The position numbers and the translations under genes were made by a program. Below the pieces are notes generated by a model. The model saw only the letters and a program-made list of their open reading frames with translations, did not search any database and had not been told where the DNA came from. A stretch of DNA of 64,000 nt from NCBI RefSeq assembly GCF_009760405.1, contig NZ_WRPP01000007.1, positions 372,001 to 436,000 on the forward strand, in the 5' to 3' direction. Shown here piece after piece: positions 33,468 through 42,190 of this stretch; position 1 is the stretch's first letter; each line of letters starts with the position of its first letter. Source of the stretch: Nocardia terrae (GTDB taxonomy: Bacteria > Actinomycetota > Actinomycetes > Mycobacteriales > Mycobacteriaceae).

Positions 33468-34481
33468 CTATTCGCCGCGGATCGTGTATCTACGCAGGGC
33501 CAGGCTGGGGTTGGTGGTGCGGACCTCGGTGAGGTGGTGCAGATCCACGTGGGCGGTGGCGATGCCCGGCTGGTCGCCGAGTTCGGCCAGCACCGCGCCG
33601 GTGGGGGAGACGATCATCGAGGTGCCCGCGCCGCGCGGGGCGGCCTGGTCGGCGGCGGCCACGTACATGGTGTTCTCGATGGCCCGCGCGCGCAGCAGCG
33701 TGGTCCACTGATCGACCTTGCCGGGACCGGGAATCCACTGCGCGGGCAGCAGCAGCACGTGCGCGCCCGCGGCGGCCAGGCGGCGAATGCCCTCGGGGAA
33801 GCGCAGATCGAAGCAGGTCTGCATGCCGAACACCACGCCATCGACGGTGAAGGTCTGGGACTGGTCGAGCGGGCCGGGGATGAGCAGATCGGATTCGCGG
33901 GAGCCGAAGGCGTCGTAGAGGTGCACCTTGCGGTAGACGGCCGCGAACTCGGCGTCGGGGGTGGCGGCGACGAGGGTGTTGTAAACGTGCCCGGCCGGCT
34001 GATCCGGTCCGCCGGACTCCACCACGCCCGCGACCACGTGCACCCCGAATTCGGCTGCGATGCCCCGCAATCCGGTGACGAACGGACCGGTCAGCGGTTC
34101 GGCCGCGGCCAGCACCCGCTCATCGAGGCGTTTGGTCGCGAACATCGAATACTCGGGCGCGACCACCACCTTCGCTCCGAGTTCGCTGGCGGCCTTGACC
34201 TCCGCGCGCAGCGCGGTGAGATTGGCCACGGTGTCGGTGTACGGATCGAACTGCACCACCGCCACATCCACCGATCCGTCCGGCTCGGTCCCGGCGGGCA
34301 GCTCGGCCGCGGTGGCGGCCTCGGGCACGGCCGTCGCGACCGTTCCGGAGCTGCCCGCATCGGCGGTGGCCAGGGCTCCGGTGACGTAGTTGCGGACGGG
34401 TGCGGGGTCGGAATTTCCGAGTCCGGAGATCGAACTCGGGGGCGTCGGGACGGCGGGCGCGGGCGGGTTGTCCGATTGCAC
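33468..34481 (-). CDS. Carbon-nitrogen hydrolase (nitrilase superfamily)
   Basis: A nitrilase-superfamily amidohydrolase with the full Glu-Lys-Cys triad: Glu in VVAPEYSMF, Lys in VYRKVHLYDAFG and Cys in GMQTCFDLRFPE. The catalytic domain (about 268 residues from VDVAVVQFDPYTD) is of normal length. It is preceded by 70 or more residues rich in Pro, Ala and Thr that do not belong to the family; their third codon positions are GC-rich like real coding sequence. The start is unclear: GTG 34481 (GGGAG 2 nt upstream), GTG 34499, or GTG 34271 at the domain edge. Substrate is unknown. It is divergent from the RNA helicase. Confidence 0.82.
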   Translation of the reverse strand: MQSDNPPAPAVPTPPSSISGLGNSDPAPVRNYVTGALATADAGSSGTVATAVPEAATAAELPAGTEPDGSVDVAVVQFDPYTDTVANLTALRAEVKAASELGAKVVVAPEYSMFATKRLDERVLAAAEPLTGPFVTGLRGIAAEFGVHVVAGVVESGGPDQPAGHVYNTLVAATPDAEFAAVYRKVHLYDAFGSRESDLLIPGPLDQSQTFTVDGVVFGMQTCFDLRFPEGIRRLAAAGAHVLLLPAQWIPGPGKVDQWTTLLRARAIENTMYVAAADQAAPRGAGTSMIVSPTGAVLAELGDQPGIATAHVDLHHLTEVRTTNPSLALRRYTIRGE

Positions 34482-34543
34482 GACTCCCAGGGTATTCACC
34501 CGATGGTCAAGCCCGCAGCTAGCAGGCAGTAAAATCCCTGGCA

Positions 34544-36343
34544 ATGAGTACCTCACCGGCCGACAGCGCTCCCACTGACGACGAGAGGGACGTTTCCGGC
34601 CCGTCCTTCGCCGATCTCGGCCTCGACGAGCGCATTCTGCGCGCCGTCGCCGATGTCGGCTACGAATCGCCGTCGCCTATTCAGGCCGCGACGATTCCGC
34701 CGCTGCTGGACGGCCACGACGTGGTCGGCCTGGCGCAGACGGGCACCGGTAAGACCGCCGCGTTCGCCATCCCCGTGCTGCAGGGCATGCACGGCGGCGG
34801 CAAGGCGCCGAAGGCCTTGGTGCTGGCCCCGACTCGCGAACTGGCCATCCAGGTGGCCGAGGCGTTCGGCCGGTACGCCACCCACATGCCGGGCACCCAC
34901 GTGCTGCCGATCTACGGCGGCCAGAACTACGCGGTGCAGCTGTCGGGTCTGCGGCGTGGCGCCCAGGTGGTGGTCGGCACCCCGGGTCGCGTCATCGATC
35001 ACCTCGAGCGCGGCACCCTCGACCTGTCGGAGCTGCAGTACCTGGTGCTCGACGAGGCCGACGAGATGCTCAAGATGGGCTTCCAGGAGGACGTCGAGCG
35101 CATCCTGCGTGACACGCCCGAGCAGAAGCAGGTCGCGCTGTTCTCGGCCACCATGCCGACCGCCATCCGCAAGATCTCCAAGCAGTACCTGAAGGATCCG
35201 GTCGAGATCACGGTCAAGACCAAGACCTCCACCAACACCAACATCACCCAGCGCTGGGTGCAGGTGTCGCATCAGCGCAAGCTGGACGCGCTGACCCGCA
35301 TCCTCGAGGTGGAGCCCTTCGAGGCCATCATCATGTTCGTGCGCACCAAGCAGGCCACCGAGGAGCTGGCCGAAAAGCTGCGCGCGCGTGGGTATTCCGC
35401 GGCCGCCATCAACGGCGACATCGCGCAGGCGCAGCGGGAGCGGACCATCGGCCAGCTCAAGTCGGGCGTGCTCGACATCCTGGTCGCCACCGACGTGGCC
35501 GCCCGCGGCCTGGACGTGGACCGCATCTCGCACGTCGTGAACTACGACATCCCGCACGACACCGAGTCGTACGTGCACCGCATCGGCCGCACCGGCCGCG
35601 CGGGCCGCAGCGGCACCGCCCTGCTGTTCGTGGCCCCGCGCGAGCGCCGCCTGCTCGACGCGATCGAGCGCGCCACCCGCCAGCAGGTCACCGAGATGCA
35701 GCTGCCCAGCGTCGAGGACGTGAACGCGCAGCGGGTGCAGAAGTTCGGCGACATGATCACCGAGAACCTGGCCTCGGCCAATGTGCCGCTGTTCCGCAAG
35801 CTCATCGAGGAATACGAGCGGGAGCACAATATTCCGCTGGTGGATATCGCGGCGGCACTGGCGGTCGGCGGGCACGAGGGCGACACCTTCTTCATGGAAC
35901 CCGATCCGGAGCCCACGCCGCGCGAGCGCCGTGATCGCGATCGGGCGCCGCGCGCCTTCGACGACCGTGGTCCGCGCGAGCGCCGCGAACCGTCGCACCA
36001 CCGCCAGACCGGTGCCGAGCTGGTCACCTACCGGATCGCGGTGGGCAAGCGGCACAAGGTCGCGCCCGGCGCCATCGTCGGCGCCATCGCCAATGAGGGC
36101 GGCCTACGCCGCAGCGACTTCGGGCACATCAGCATCCGGCCCGACCACTCGCTGGTGGAGCTGCCCGCCGATCTGTCGGACGAGACGCTGAATGCCCTGA
36201 GTCGCACCCGGATCAGCGGTCAGCTGATCCAGCTGCAGCTGGATCAGGGCCCGCCCGGAGGACGTTCGATGAGCCGCGGTGCCCCCCGCCGCGAGTTCCG
36301 CGACAGCAAGCCGCGTTACGAGCGCCGCAAGCCGCGCTCCTGA
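34544..36343 (+). CDS. deaD: DEAD-box ATP-dependent RNA helicase with DbpA-type RNA-binding tail (DeaD/CsdA-like)
   Basis: A 599-residue RNA helicase. The Q motif (FADLGLDERILRAV), motif I AQTGTGKT, PTRELA, TPGRV, VLDEADEM, SATMP, ATDVAARGLD and HRIGRTGRAG are all present in order to about residue 365. A charged region rich in Arg and Asp follows (445-490), then a DbpA-type RNA-binding domain (AELVTYRIAVGKRHKVAPGA to about 565) and a short basic tail. It probably remodels rRNA or mRNA, especially in cold or stress (family knowledge). ATG 34544 is the first in frame. A strong terminator follows at 36361-36400, so it is likely monocistronic. Confidence 0.94.
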   Translation: MSTSPADSAPTDDERDVSGPSFADLGLDERILRAVADVGYESPSPIQAATIPPLLDGHDVVGLAQTGTGKTAAFAIPVLQGMHGGGKAPKALVLAPTRELAIQVAEAFGRYATHMPGTHVLPIYGGQNYAVQLSGLRRGAQVVVGTPGRVIDHLERGTLDLSELQYLVLDEADEMLKMGFQEDVERILRDTPEQKQVALFSATMPTAIRKISKQYLKDPVEITVKTKTSTNTNITQRWVQVSHQRKLDALTRILEVEPFEAIIMFVRTKQATEELAEKLRARGYSAAAINGDIAQAQRERTIGQLKSGVLDILVATDVAARGLDVDRISHVVNYDIPHDTESYVHRIGRTGRAGRSGTALLFVAPRERRLLDAIERATRQQVTEMQLPSVEDVNAQRVQKFGDMITENLASANVPLFRKLIEEYEREHNIPLVDIAAALAVGGHEGDTFFMEPDPEPTPRERRDRDRAPRAFDDRGPRERREPSHHRQTGAELVTYRIAVGKRHKVAPGAIVGAIANEGGLRRSDFGHISIRPDHSLVELPADLSDETLNALSRTRISGQLIQLQLDQGPPGGRSMSRGAPRREFRDSKPRYERRKPRS

Positions 36344-36360
36344 GCCGGCCGCAGACGCAT

Positions 36361-36400
36361 CAACGCCCGCATTCCTCCAGGAATGCGGGCGTTGTGTTTT
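36361..36400 (+). terminator. Intrinsic terminator after the RNA helicase gene
   Basis: CAACGCCCGCATTCCT (36361-36376) pairs perfectly with AGGAATGCGGGCGTTG (36379-36394), followed by TGTTTT. The stop codon lies 18 bp upstream. Confidence 0.92.
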
Positions 36401-36489
36401 CGAGGATCGCGGTCGGTCGTTGATGCCCTGGTAGCGCGGTCGACCGTCCGCTATCCGGCCGGATTGCCCGTCATCTGGGCTGGAGCGCT

Positions 36490-36564
36490 GTCATCCGGGC
36501 GTGATTGTGACCGGGATTCATTGCAGCCGAATGGATTACGGCCGAGAACGCGCCGGAACAACGG
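36490..36564. repeat. 75-bp dispersed imperfect palindrome, copy D (degenerate)
   Basis: A diverged copy starting TGTCATCCGGGC and ending GCCGGAACAACG; the internal GGCCGAGAACGCGCCGG nearly matches copy A. It lies between the helicase terminator and the convergent secreted-protein gene. Confidence 0.7.
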
Positions 36565-36571
36565 GGTGAGC

Positions 36572-37360
36572 TCAGTTGGCCGGGGTGACCGAACCGGCGT
36601 CGGGGTTCGGAGCGGCGGGGGCCGTGGTGGTGGTCGCTGGGCTGCCCTGGCCGGAGTTGTCGGGAGCCTGGGCCGGGGTGGTCGGCGCGCCGGAAGTGGT
36701 GGGCGCGTTGGGATCCGGCGTGGCGGGGATCGTCGGCTGGACGGCCGGGGCGTCGCTCACCGTGAACAGGCCCACCGTCGGCGTGACCACGCAGCGGGCG
36801 GCCGGGTAGTCGATGGTGCCCCACAGCGAGGCGATGACATTGCCCGCGCCGGTGTCGACGGTCTTGGACAGCGCCGGGAGGTTGTATTCGGTCTGGTCGT
36901 CCAGGGCGGTGATGCCGCTGCGGCCGTTGTTCACGTTCAGCCAGGCCACGCTCAGGCCGGAGGCGAGCGGGAAACCGTTCTGCTGCGCCATCGCCTGGAA
37001 GCTGACATTGCCGGGCGGCAGCGACGTCGTGCCGCCCGAGATGCCGGTGACCGCCATGGCGTTGGTCAGGCTGAAGGGCATGTTGAAGCCGCAGCCGAGG
37101 GTGGGCGCCTGGTACCAGAACGACGTGAACTGAACATTTTCCAGCTTCGCGGCGGCGACCAGCTGATCGGCGCGGGCGATGTCGGCGACCGCGGTCTTGC
37201 CCGCCGCGTCGTCGCCGACGGCTTGGGTGAGCTGGTCGATGCCGATCTCGACGGGCGTCTTCGGCTGATCGGCGGTGGCGGTGGCGGTCGCGCCGAGGGC
37301 CGCCGTGGCGGTAAGGGCCGCGACCGCGAGGGCGCGCCGGGACTGGGTCCAACCGTTCAC
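36572..37360 (-). CDS. Secreted protein of unknown function with Pro/Thr/Ala-rich tail
   Basis: A 262-residue exported protein. A Sec-type signal peptide is clear: QSRRALAVAALTATAALG is followed by a cut near ATATADQ, at about residue 30. The mature domain (31-205) has two Cys, in LGCGFNMPF and ARCVVTP, that may form a disulfide, and Asn/Gly-rich strands. The last 55 residues are Pro, Thr and Ala. I do not recognise the family; similar small secreted proteins occur in mycolic-acid bacteria. GTG 37360 has GGAG 8 nt upstream. It stands alone, convergent with the helicase and divergent from the acyl-CoA dehydrogenase operon. Confidence 0.75.
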   Translation of the reverse strand: MNGWTQSRRALAVAALTATAALGATATATADQPKTPVEIGIDQLTQAVGDDAAGKTAVADIARADQLVAAAKLENVQFTSFWYQAPTLGCGFNMPFSLTNAMAVTGISGGTTSLPPGNVSFQAMAQQNGFPLASGLSVAWLNVNNGRSGITALDDQTEYNLPALSKTVDTGAGNVIASLWGTIDYPAARCVVTPTVGLFTVSDAPAVQPTIPATPDPNAPTTSGAPTTPAQAPDNSGQGSPATTTTAPAAPNPDAGSVTPAN

Positions 37361-37520
37361 TCGTGCTGCTCCTCATCGGATACGGATTCCCCGGCAACGT
37401 ACCAGCTCTGCTCGAGAGCCGCTTCGGCGAGCCGTCCGGTCGGTGTGATCCGGCCGACACCCGATTCATTACCGGGGGGTAGGTTTATTGGCGACATCAC
37501 AGCGACGCTCGGGAGAAGCA

Positions 37521-38690
37521 ATGAAGCTGGCCCTATCACCCGATGAGGTGAAATTCCGGGATGAACTGCGCGAGTTCTACCGGACCAAGATCCCGGCGGA
37601 GATCCGCGACCGCGTGAAATACGGCCTCGAACTCTCTCGCGATGACATCGTCACCACCCACCGCATCCTCAACGAGAACGGTCTGGCCGTGCCCAAATGG
37701 CCGGTCCAGTGGGGCGGCCAGGACTGGACGCCCATGCAGCGCCACCTCTGGGAAGACGAGATGCAGCTGGCCTCCGTGCCCGAGCCGCTCACCTTCAACG
37801 CCCAGATGATCGGGCCGGTGATCGCCCAGTTCGGTTCCGAGGAGCTCAAGCAGCGCTTCCTGCCGCCGACCGCCAACCTCGACATCTGGTGGTGCCAGGG
37901 CTTCTCCGAGCCGGACGCGGGTTCGGACCTGGCCTCGCTGCGCACCACCGCGGTACGCGACGGCGACTCCTACATCGTCAACGGCCAGAAGATCTGGACC
38001 ACGCTGGCGCAGTACGCCGACTGGATCTTCTGCCTGGTCCGCACCGATCCGGCCGCCAAGAAGCAGGCGGGCATCTCGATGCTGCTCTTCGATGTGAAGA
38101 CCCCCGGCGTGACCATCCGGCCGATCAAGCTCATCGACGGCCACCACGAGGTCAACGAGGTCTTCTTCGAGAATGTCCGGGTGCCCGCCGACCAGCTGGT
38201 CGGCGAGGAGAACATGGGCTGGACCTACGCCAAGTTCCTGCTCGGCAACGAGCGCACCGGCATCACCGGCGTGGGCCGCACCAAGGTGAAGCTGGGCGTC
38301 GCGAAAGAGTATGCGGCGCAGATCCGTTCGGGCAGCGGCACGCTGCTCGAGGATCCGGTGTTCGCGTCGCGGGTGGCCGAGATCGAGAACGAGCTGCTGG
38401 CGCTGGAGCTCACGCTCATGCGCGTGGTGTCCAATTCCACCGGCGACAAGCCGAATCCGGCGTCCTCGGTGCTCAAGCTGCGCGGTTCCGAACTGCAGCA
38501 GGCCGTCACCGAACTGCTGCTGGACATCGCCGGGCCCGACGCGCTGCCGGTGAACGCCGACGATATCGCCTCGCCCGGCTGGGCGCAGCGCAGCGGCCCC
38601 GGCTATCTCAACTACCGCAAAACCACCATCTACGGAGGCTCCAGCGAGGTGCAGCGCACCATCATCGCCTCCACCATCCTCGGATTGTGA
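37521..38690 (+). CDS. Acyl-CoA dehydrogenase (FadE type), first subunit of a pair
   Basis: A 389-residue flavin acyl-CoA dehydrogenase. FSEPDAGSDLASLRTTAVRDG contacts FAD and substrate near residue 135, and the C-terminus reads YGGSSEVQRTIIASTIL. ATG 37521 has GGAG 5 nt upstream; a longer reading from 37488 has no ribosome site. The second FadE follows after 9 bp. In Mycobacterium such pairs form alpha2beta2 heterotetramers acting on bulky acyl-CoAs such as sterol side chains; here the substrate is unknown and no steroid genes are adjacent, so a general fatty-acid or side-chain role is only inference. Confidence 0.9.
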   Translation: MKLALSPDEVKFRDELREFYRTKIPAEIRDRVKYGLELSRDDIVTTHRILNENGLAVPKWPVQWGGQDWTPMQRHLWEDEMQLASVPEPLTFNAQMIGPVIAQFGSEELKQRFLPPTANLDIWWCQGFSEPDAGSDLASLRTTAVRDGDSYIVNGQKIWTTLAQYADWIFCLVRTDPAAKKQAGISMLLFDVKTPGVTIRPIKLIDGHHEVNEVFFENVRVPADQLVGEENMGWTYAKFLLGNERTGITGVGRTKVKLGVAKEYAAQIRSGSGTLLEDPVFASRVAEIENELLALELTLMRVVSNSTGDKPNPASSVLKLRGSELQQAVTELLLDIAGPDALPVNADDIASPGWAQRSGPGYLNYRKTTIYGGSSEVQRTIIASTILGL

Positions 38691-38699
38691 GCCGCCGCC

Positions 38700-39827
38700 A
38701 TGGATTTCGAACTCACCGATGAACAGGTCATGCTGCGTGACACGGTCCGGGACCTGCTGGGCCGCGCCTACGACCCGGAGAAGCTGCTGAAGGTCACCGA
38801 CACCGAGCTCGGCTGGAGCCGCGACGTCTGGCGGCAGCTCGCCGAACTGGGCGTGCTGGGACTGGCTTTCAGCGAGGAGGACGGCGGCGTCGGCGCGGGA
38901 CCGGTCGAGACCATGGTGGTCATGGAGGAGATCGGCCGCCGCAACGCGCCCGAACCCGTCCTGGACGCCGTGCTCATCCCCGGCGGGCTGGTCGCGCGGG
39001 CCGGGACCGCCGCGCAGCGGGAGCGGGTACTGCCCGCCCTGGTCGGCGGCGAGACCCTGCTCGCCTTCGCGCACGCCGAGCCCGGAAGCCGCTGGCCCGT
39101 AACCGAACTGGCCACCACTGCGGTGCTCGACGGCGACGCCTACCGCCTCACCGGCGTCAAGAACCCGGTCCCGCACGGCGACTGCGCCGACCAGCTCGTG
39201 GTCAGCGCCGCCCTGCCCGGCGGTGGGATCGGGCTGTTCCTGATCGCGGCCGATGCCGAGGGCGTCACCCGCACGGCGTACCGGACCTTCGACGAGCGCC
39301 GTGGCGCACAGATCGAATTCGCCTCCGCCGCAGCCGAACTCCTCGGCGACGGCGGCGACGCCCAGCCTGCGGTGGACGCGGTGACGCTGGCCGCGCACGC
39401 GAGCCTGTGCGCGGAGTCCCTCGGCGCGATGGCAGAGGCGCTGCGCCTGACCACCGAATATCTGAACACGCGCAAGCAGTTCGGGGTCACGCTGTCGAAG
39501 TTCCAGACGCTGTCGCAGCGGGCCGCGAACATGTACGTCTCGCTGGAACTGGCCCGCAGCATGAGCCTGTACGCCACCGCCGCGGTGGCCGACGGCTCGG
39601 CCGATCAGGTGGCCGCCGCGCGCGCCCGCCTGCAGGTGGGCCGCTCGGCGCGCCACATCGGCCAGGAGTCCATCCAGATGCACGGCGGTATCGGCATCAC
39701 GACCGAGTATCCGGTGAGCCACTACGTGGCCCGCCTGACCGCCATCGCCCGCACCCTGGGCAGCGATCTGGAGCACCTGCGCGTCCTCACCGACCGCGTC
39801 GCGGACTACACCCTCGTCGAGTTCTAG
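38700..39827 (+). CDS. Acyl-CoA dehydrogenase (FadE type), second subunit of a pair
   Basis: A 375-residue acyl-CoA dehydrogenase-fold protein, starting 9 bp after the first FadE gene. The N-terminal domain (FELTDEQVMLRDTVRDLLG) and the C-terminal RSARHIGQESIQMHGGIG segment are typical. The mid-domain FAD/substrate motif is weak (FAHAEPGSRWPVTEL in place of EPxAGSD), as in the non-catalytic-type subunit of heteromeric enzymes. It likely assembles with the upstream FadE. The hairpin at 39911-39943 closes the operon. Substrate is unknown. Confidence 0.88.
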   Translation: MDFELTDEQVMLRDTVRDLLGRAYDPEKLLKVTDTELGWSRDVWRQLAELGVLGLAFSEEDGGVGAGPVETMVVMEEIGRRNAPEPVLDAVLIPGGLVARAGTAAQRERVLPALVGGETLLAFAHAEPGSRWPVTELATTAVLDGDAYRLTGVKNPVPHGDCADQLVVSAALPGGGIGLFLIAADAEGVTRTAYRTFDERRGAQIEFASAAAELLGDGGDAQPAVDAVTLAAHASLCAESLGAMAEALRLTTEYLNTRKQFGVTLSKFQTLSQRAANMYVSLELARSMSLYATAAVADGSADQVAAARARLQVGRSARHIGQESIQMHGGIGITTEYPVSHYVARLTAIARTLGSDLEHLRVLTDRVADYTLVEF

Positions 39828-39910
39828 TGAGCCCGTTCGTATCTCACCGCGACGACTGATCTCGTGCCGACCGGGGTAACTCACCGGGCAGGTCCGAAAT
39901 AGGTTCGTCA

Positions 39911-39943
39911 CTGGACCGCCGGCACGGCTGCACGGCGGTCCAG
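39911..39943 (+). terminator. Hairpin after the acyl-CoA dehydrogenase operon
   Basis: CTGGACCGCCG (39911-39921) and CGGCGGTCCAG (39933-39943) form an 11-bp perfect stem with a loop that can pair further. No T-run follows. It lies 84 bp after the second FadE stop. Confidence 0.6.
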
Positions 39944-40027
39944 GCACTCGGTTGTCCGCTGAAGGTGCGGAGAGGCGGGGGAGAAATTGGGTGGGGGCAG
40001 GGTGATTGGCGAGCGTAGGGTCGAAGG

Positions 40028-41104
40028 ATGGGAGGAGAGACAGTACGGCTGGACGGGAACACCCTGATGCTTCCCGACGGGGTGGGGGTGCGGTTCATTC
40101 GCACGCTGCGGCTGCCCGAGCAGGGGACGCATGCCCTGCCGCCGGGGCTCGGTGAGTTTCCGGTGCGGCGGGTCGCGGATTACGCGGATTCGGTCCCGGA
40201 AGAATGGGCGAAACGCGGCGGCGTCATGCTGCCCATGTATCTGCGGGAGGCGATGTGGCTGTCGTTCGCCACGAAGGAACCCGCGGCACTGCAGATCGGC
40301 GTGGGCAAGGTCTGCGCGGTCTCGGGCAAGCCCTGGAGCGATCGGCTCGGTCGTGACCCGCAGAACTACGTGGTCCTGCCCAAGCAGCCGTGGCTGGACG
40401 GCATCAACTCCGGCCGGGGCACCATCCGCCAATTCGTCTCGGTCCCACTGGGATTGGGCGCGACCGTCGAAGGACAGGTCACCGGCGAGGAGACCTGGGG
40501 CGGCATCCAACTCCAGAACTTCGCGCTGAACGACACCGAACTCGCCCGCTGGCGCAAGGCGGAGGAAGAGCGCCGCAGGGCGGAGGCGGAACGCGTCCGC
40601 GCCATCACCGTATCCGCGCCGCTCTCCGCCCCGTCCCCGGTCTTCGGCGCACCGCCGCCGGCGGCGGGCAGTCTCCCGCCCAGCCCGCGACCCGGCGCAC
40701 GGCCGCGGGCCCGACGGCAAGCCACCGCCATGGGCCTGGGCGTCGGCGGCACCATGCGCCAGGAGATCTACAAAGACGATCGCCCCCTGCATGATTGGTC
40801 GGTCCAGCCCTCCGCCCGCCTCTTCGTCCACCTGGTAACCCCACCCGACTGGCGCCGCATCACCGGCGAGGCCCCACCCCCGTCCCCGGTCGACCGCGCG
40901 GCCTACACCGCCGCGGGCCTACCCTGGTTCGACTACTTCGACTCGGACGCAACCGATCTCGCCCCGGCCGACTCCCTGGCCACCGTCACCCCGGTAGGCG
41001 ACTGGCTCGGCGACGACCACGACCCCTGGCAGAACCCGACCTCCGCCCAGATCCACCACCTCGGCGACAAGAAGGGCAAACCGGTCGACGACGGCGACTG
41101 GTAG
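40028..41104 (+). CDS. Conserved protein of unknown function (family shared with fungi)
   Basis: A 358-residue soluble protein with no signal or membrane helix. A conserved N-terminal region holds ALPPGLGEFPVRRVADYAD, GGVMLPMYLREAMWLSF and QPWLDGINSGRGTIRQFVSV. A Pro/Ala-rich linker lies at about residues 200-235, and a C-terminal region holds GVGGTMRQEIYKD and YTAAGLPWFDYFD. From memory, proteins with this layout occur in scattered bacteria and in filamentous fungi without known function. No catalytic motif is recognised. ATG 40028 is the first start. It is convergent with the small lipoprotein-like gene, 18 bp apart. Confidence 0.72.
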   Translation: MGGETVRLDGNTLMLPDGVGVRFIRTLRLPEQGTHALPPGLGEFPVRRVADYADSVPEEWAKRGGVMLPMYLREAMWLSFATKEPAALQIGVGKVCAVSGKPWSDRLGRDPQNYVVLPKQPWLDGINSGRGTIRQFVSVPLGLGATVEGQVTGEETWGGIQLQNFALNDTELARWRKAEEERRRAEAERVRAITVSAPLSAPSPVFGAPPPAAGSLPPSPRPGARPRARRQATAMGLGVGGTMRQEIYKDDRPLHDWSVQPSARLFVHLVTPPDWRRITGEAPPPSPVDRAAYTAAGLPWFDYFDSDATDLAPADSLATVTPVGDWLGDDHDPWQNPTSAQIHHLGDKKGKPVDDGDW

Positions 41105-41122
41105 ACGAACCGGGCCGGTGGC

Positions 41123-41626
41123 CTAGCCGTCGGAGTTGTCCGAGGCCGCGTGGTCCGTGGTCGGGGCGGCCGACGGGGGCAGCGTGGTCTCGGGGACGGT
41201 GGTGGCCGGGGGTTCGGTTGTGGGGCGCGGACTTTCGGTGGTTCGCGTGGTGGTGGTCGGGCGCGAGGTGGTGGGGCGGCCGCTGGCGCTGGGGTCGGCG
41301 GGGTCGTCCGGGGTGGCGGTGACGGTGGAGATGGGGGCGCGGCGGGAGGGCTGGTCCGCGGCTACTCGCCAGGTGGGGGAGGGCGGGATGACGACGGCGG
41401 GCGTGCTGGTGCCGGATTTGGTCGAAGTCTCCGGGGCTGCTTGGAGATCGGCGTTGATCGGCGGGGGCGCCACGTAGGTGTCGTTGTGGCCGAGGCCGCA
41501 GGCGCCGAGCAGGATCAGGCCGGCCGAGACCGCGCCGATCGCCGCGGCGGCACCTTGCACAGGCTTGGGCAGGTGACGCAGCGGGGTTACCGGGCGCTCG
41601 TCCGCGCCGGCGTTGCTGCGATCCAT
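41123..41626 (-). CDS. Putative lipoprotein or single-span protein with Pro/Thr-rich extracytoplasmic tail
   Basis: A 167-residue protein. A hydrophobic helix (GAAAAIGAVSAGLILLGACG) near residues 25-44 ends in LGAC, which could be a lipobox, though the cytoplasmic leader of about 25 residues is longer than usual. The rest is Pro, Thr and Ser-rich, like cell-wall-spanning stalks. ATG 41626 is preferred, since AGGAG lies 8 nt upstream and the GTG at 41635 overlaps that site. No family was recognised. The gene's neighbours give no function. Confidence 0.6.
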   Translation of the reverse strand: MDRSNAGADERPVTPLRHLPKPVQGAAAAIGAVSAGLILLGACGLGHNDTYVAPPPINADLQAAPETSTKSGTSTPAVVIPPSPTWRVAADQPSRRAPISTVTATPDDPADPSASGRPTTSRPTTTTRTTESPRPTTEPPATTVPETTLPPSAAPTTDHAASDNSDG

Positions 41627-41929
41627 TGGTGGCACTCCTGATTCGTGTCGAGTGGGCTCACCTTAACGGAGGCTTAGAGGTTGGGCCAGGCGGGTGGTCG
41701 GTTCGATAACGCCTCCGCGCAGGCAAATACCCAGACCTCGAAAATATCTCAAACAGCCATGATTCGGATTACGAATTAGTAAAGTCGGCGCGTTTTGCAT
41801 ACGTGTCCTATGGACTTTCCGTTGCCGAGCCGTAATGTGTGTCCAAAGTTACACGTGAGACGCTCGAAATTTGCCGAGGGACGCGCCGAAGAATCGCGAG
41901 ACCCGGCGGGCGTCATCGAGGAGTGGATG
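41627..41929. other. AT-richer intergenic region between two small membrane-protein genes
   Basis: About 300 bp, notably AT-rich around 41700-41830 compared with its surroundings, separating divergent genes. The dyad GTGT with ACAC around CCAAAGTT (about 41836-41856) may be a regulatory site. Promoters for both genes are expected here, but no convincing -35/-10 pair was found. No copy of the 75-bp repeat is present. Confidence 0.35.
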
Positions 41930-42178
41930 ATGGGTGCATTCTCGACCTCTCCGCTGCGCGCCTCTCTGCGCGCCGGAGAGCCCGCCGCCCCCGGGGCGTC
42001 GCGGATGTCGGCAATCCTGGCCCGCGTCGTCGCCTGGCTGATCTTCCTGGGAGGACTCACCGGCGCGGTTCTCGGCATCGCCGAACTACGGGTCGAAATC
42101 ACCGTCGCGGGACTGATTCTCGCCTGCACCGCGGGCCTGGTTTTGCTCAAGCTGCGCGCCGACGCGCACGCTGGCTAA
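41930..42178 (+). CDS. Small two-helix membrane protein of unknown function
   Basis: An 82-residue protein. Two hydrophobic helices (ILARVVAWLIFLGGLTGAV and ITVAGLILACTAGLVLLKL) are separated by a short turn with charged residues (AELRVE), giving a hairpin with both ends probably cytoplasmic. ATG 41930 has GAGGAG 6 nt upstream; the preceding ATG at 41927 is the alternative. I do not recognise a family. It is convergent with the HMG-CoA lyase gene, 12 bp apart, and divergent from the lipoprotein-like gene. Confidence 0.62.
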   Translation: MGAFSTSPLRASLRAGEPAAPGASRMSAILARVVAWLIFLGGLTGAVLGIAELRVEITVAGLILACTAGLVLLKLRADAHAG

Positions 42179-42190
42179 TATTCCGCGAAT

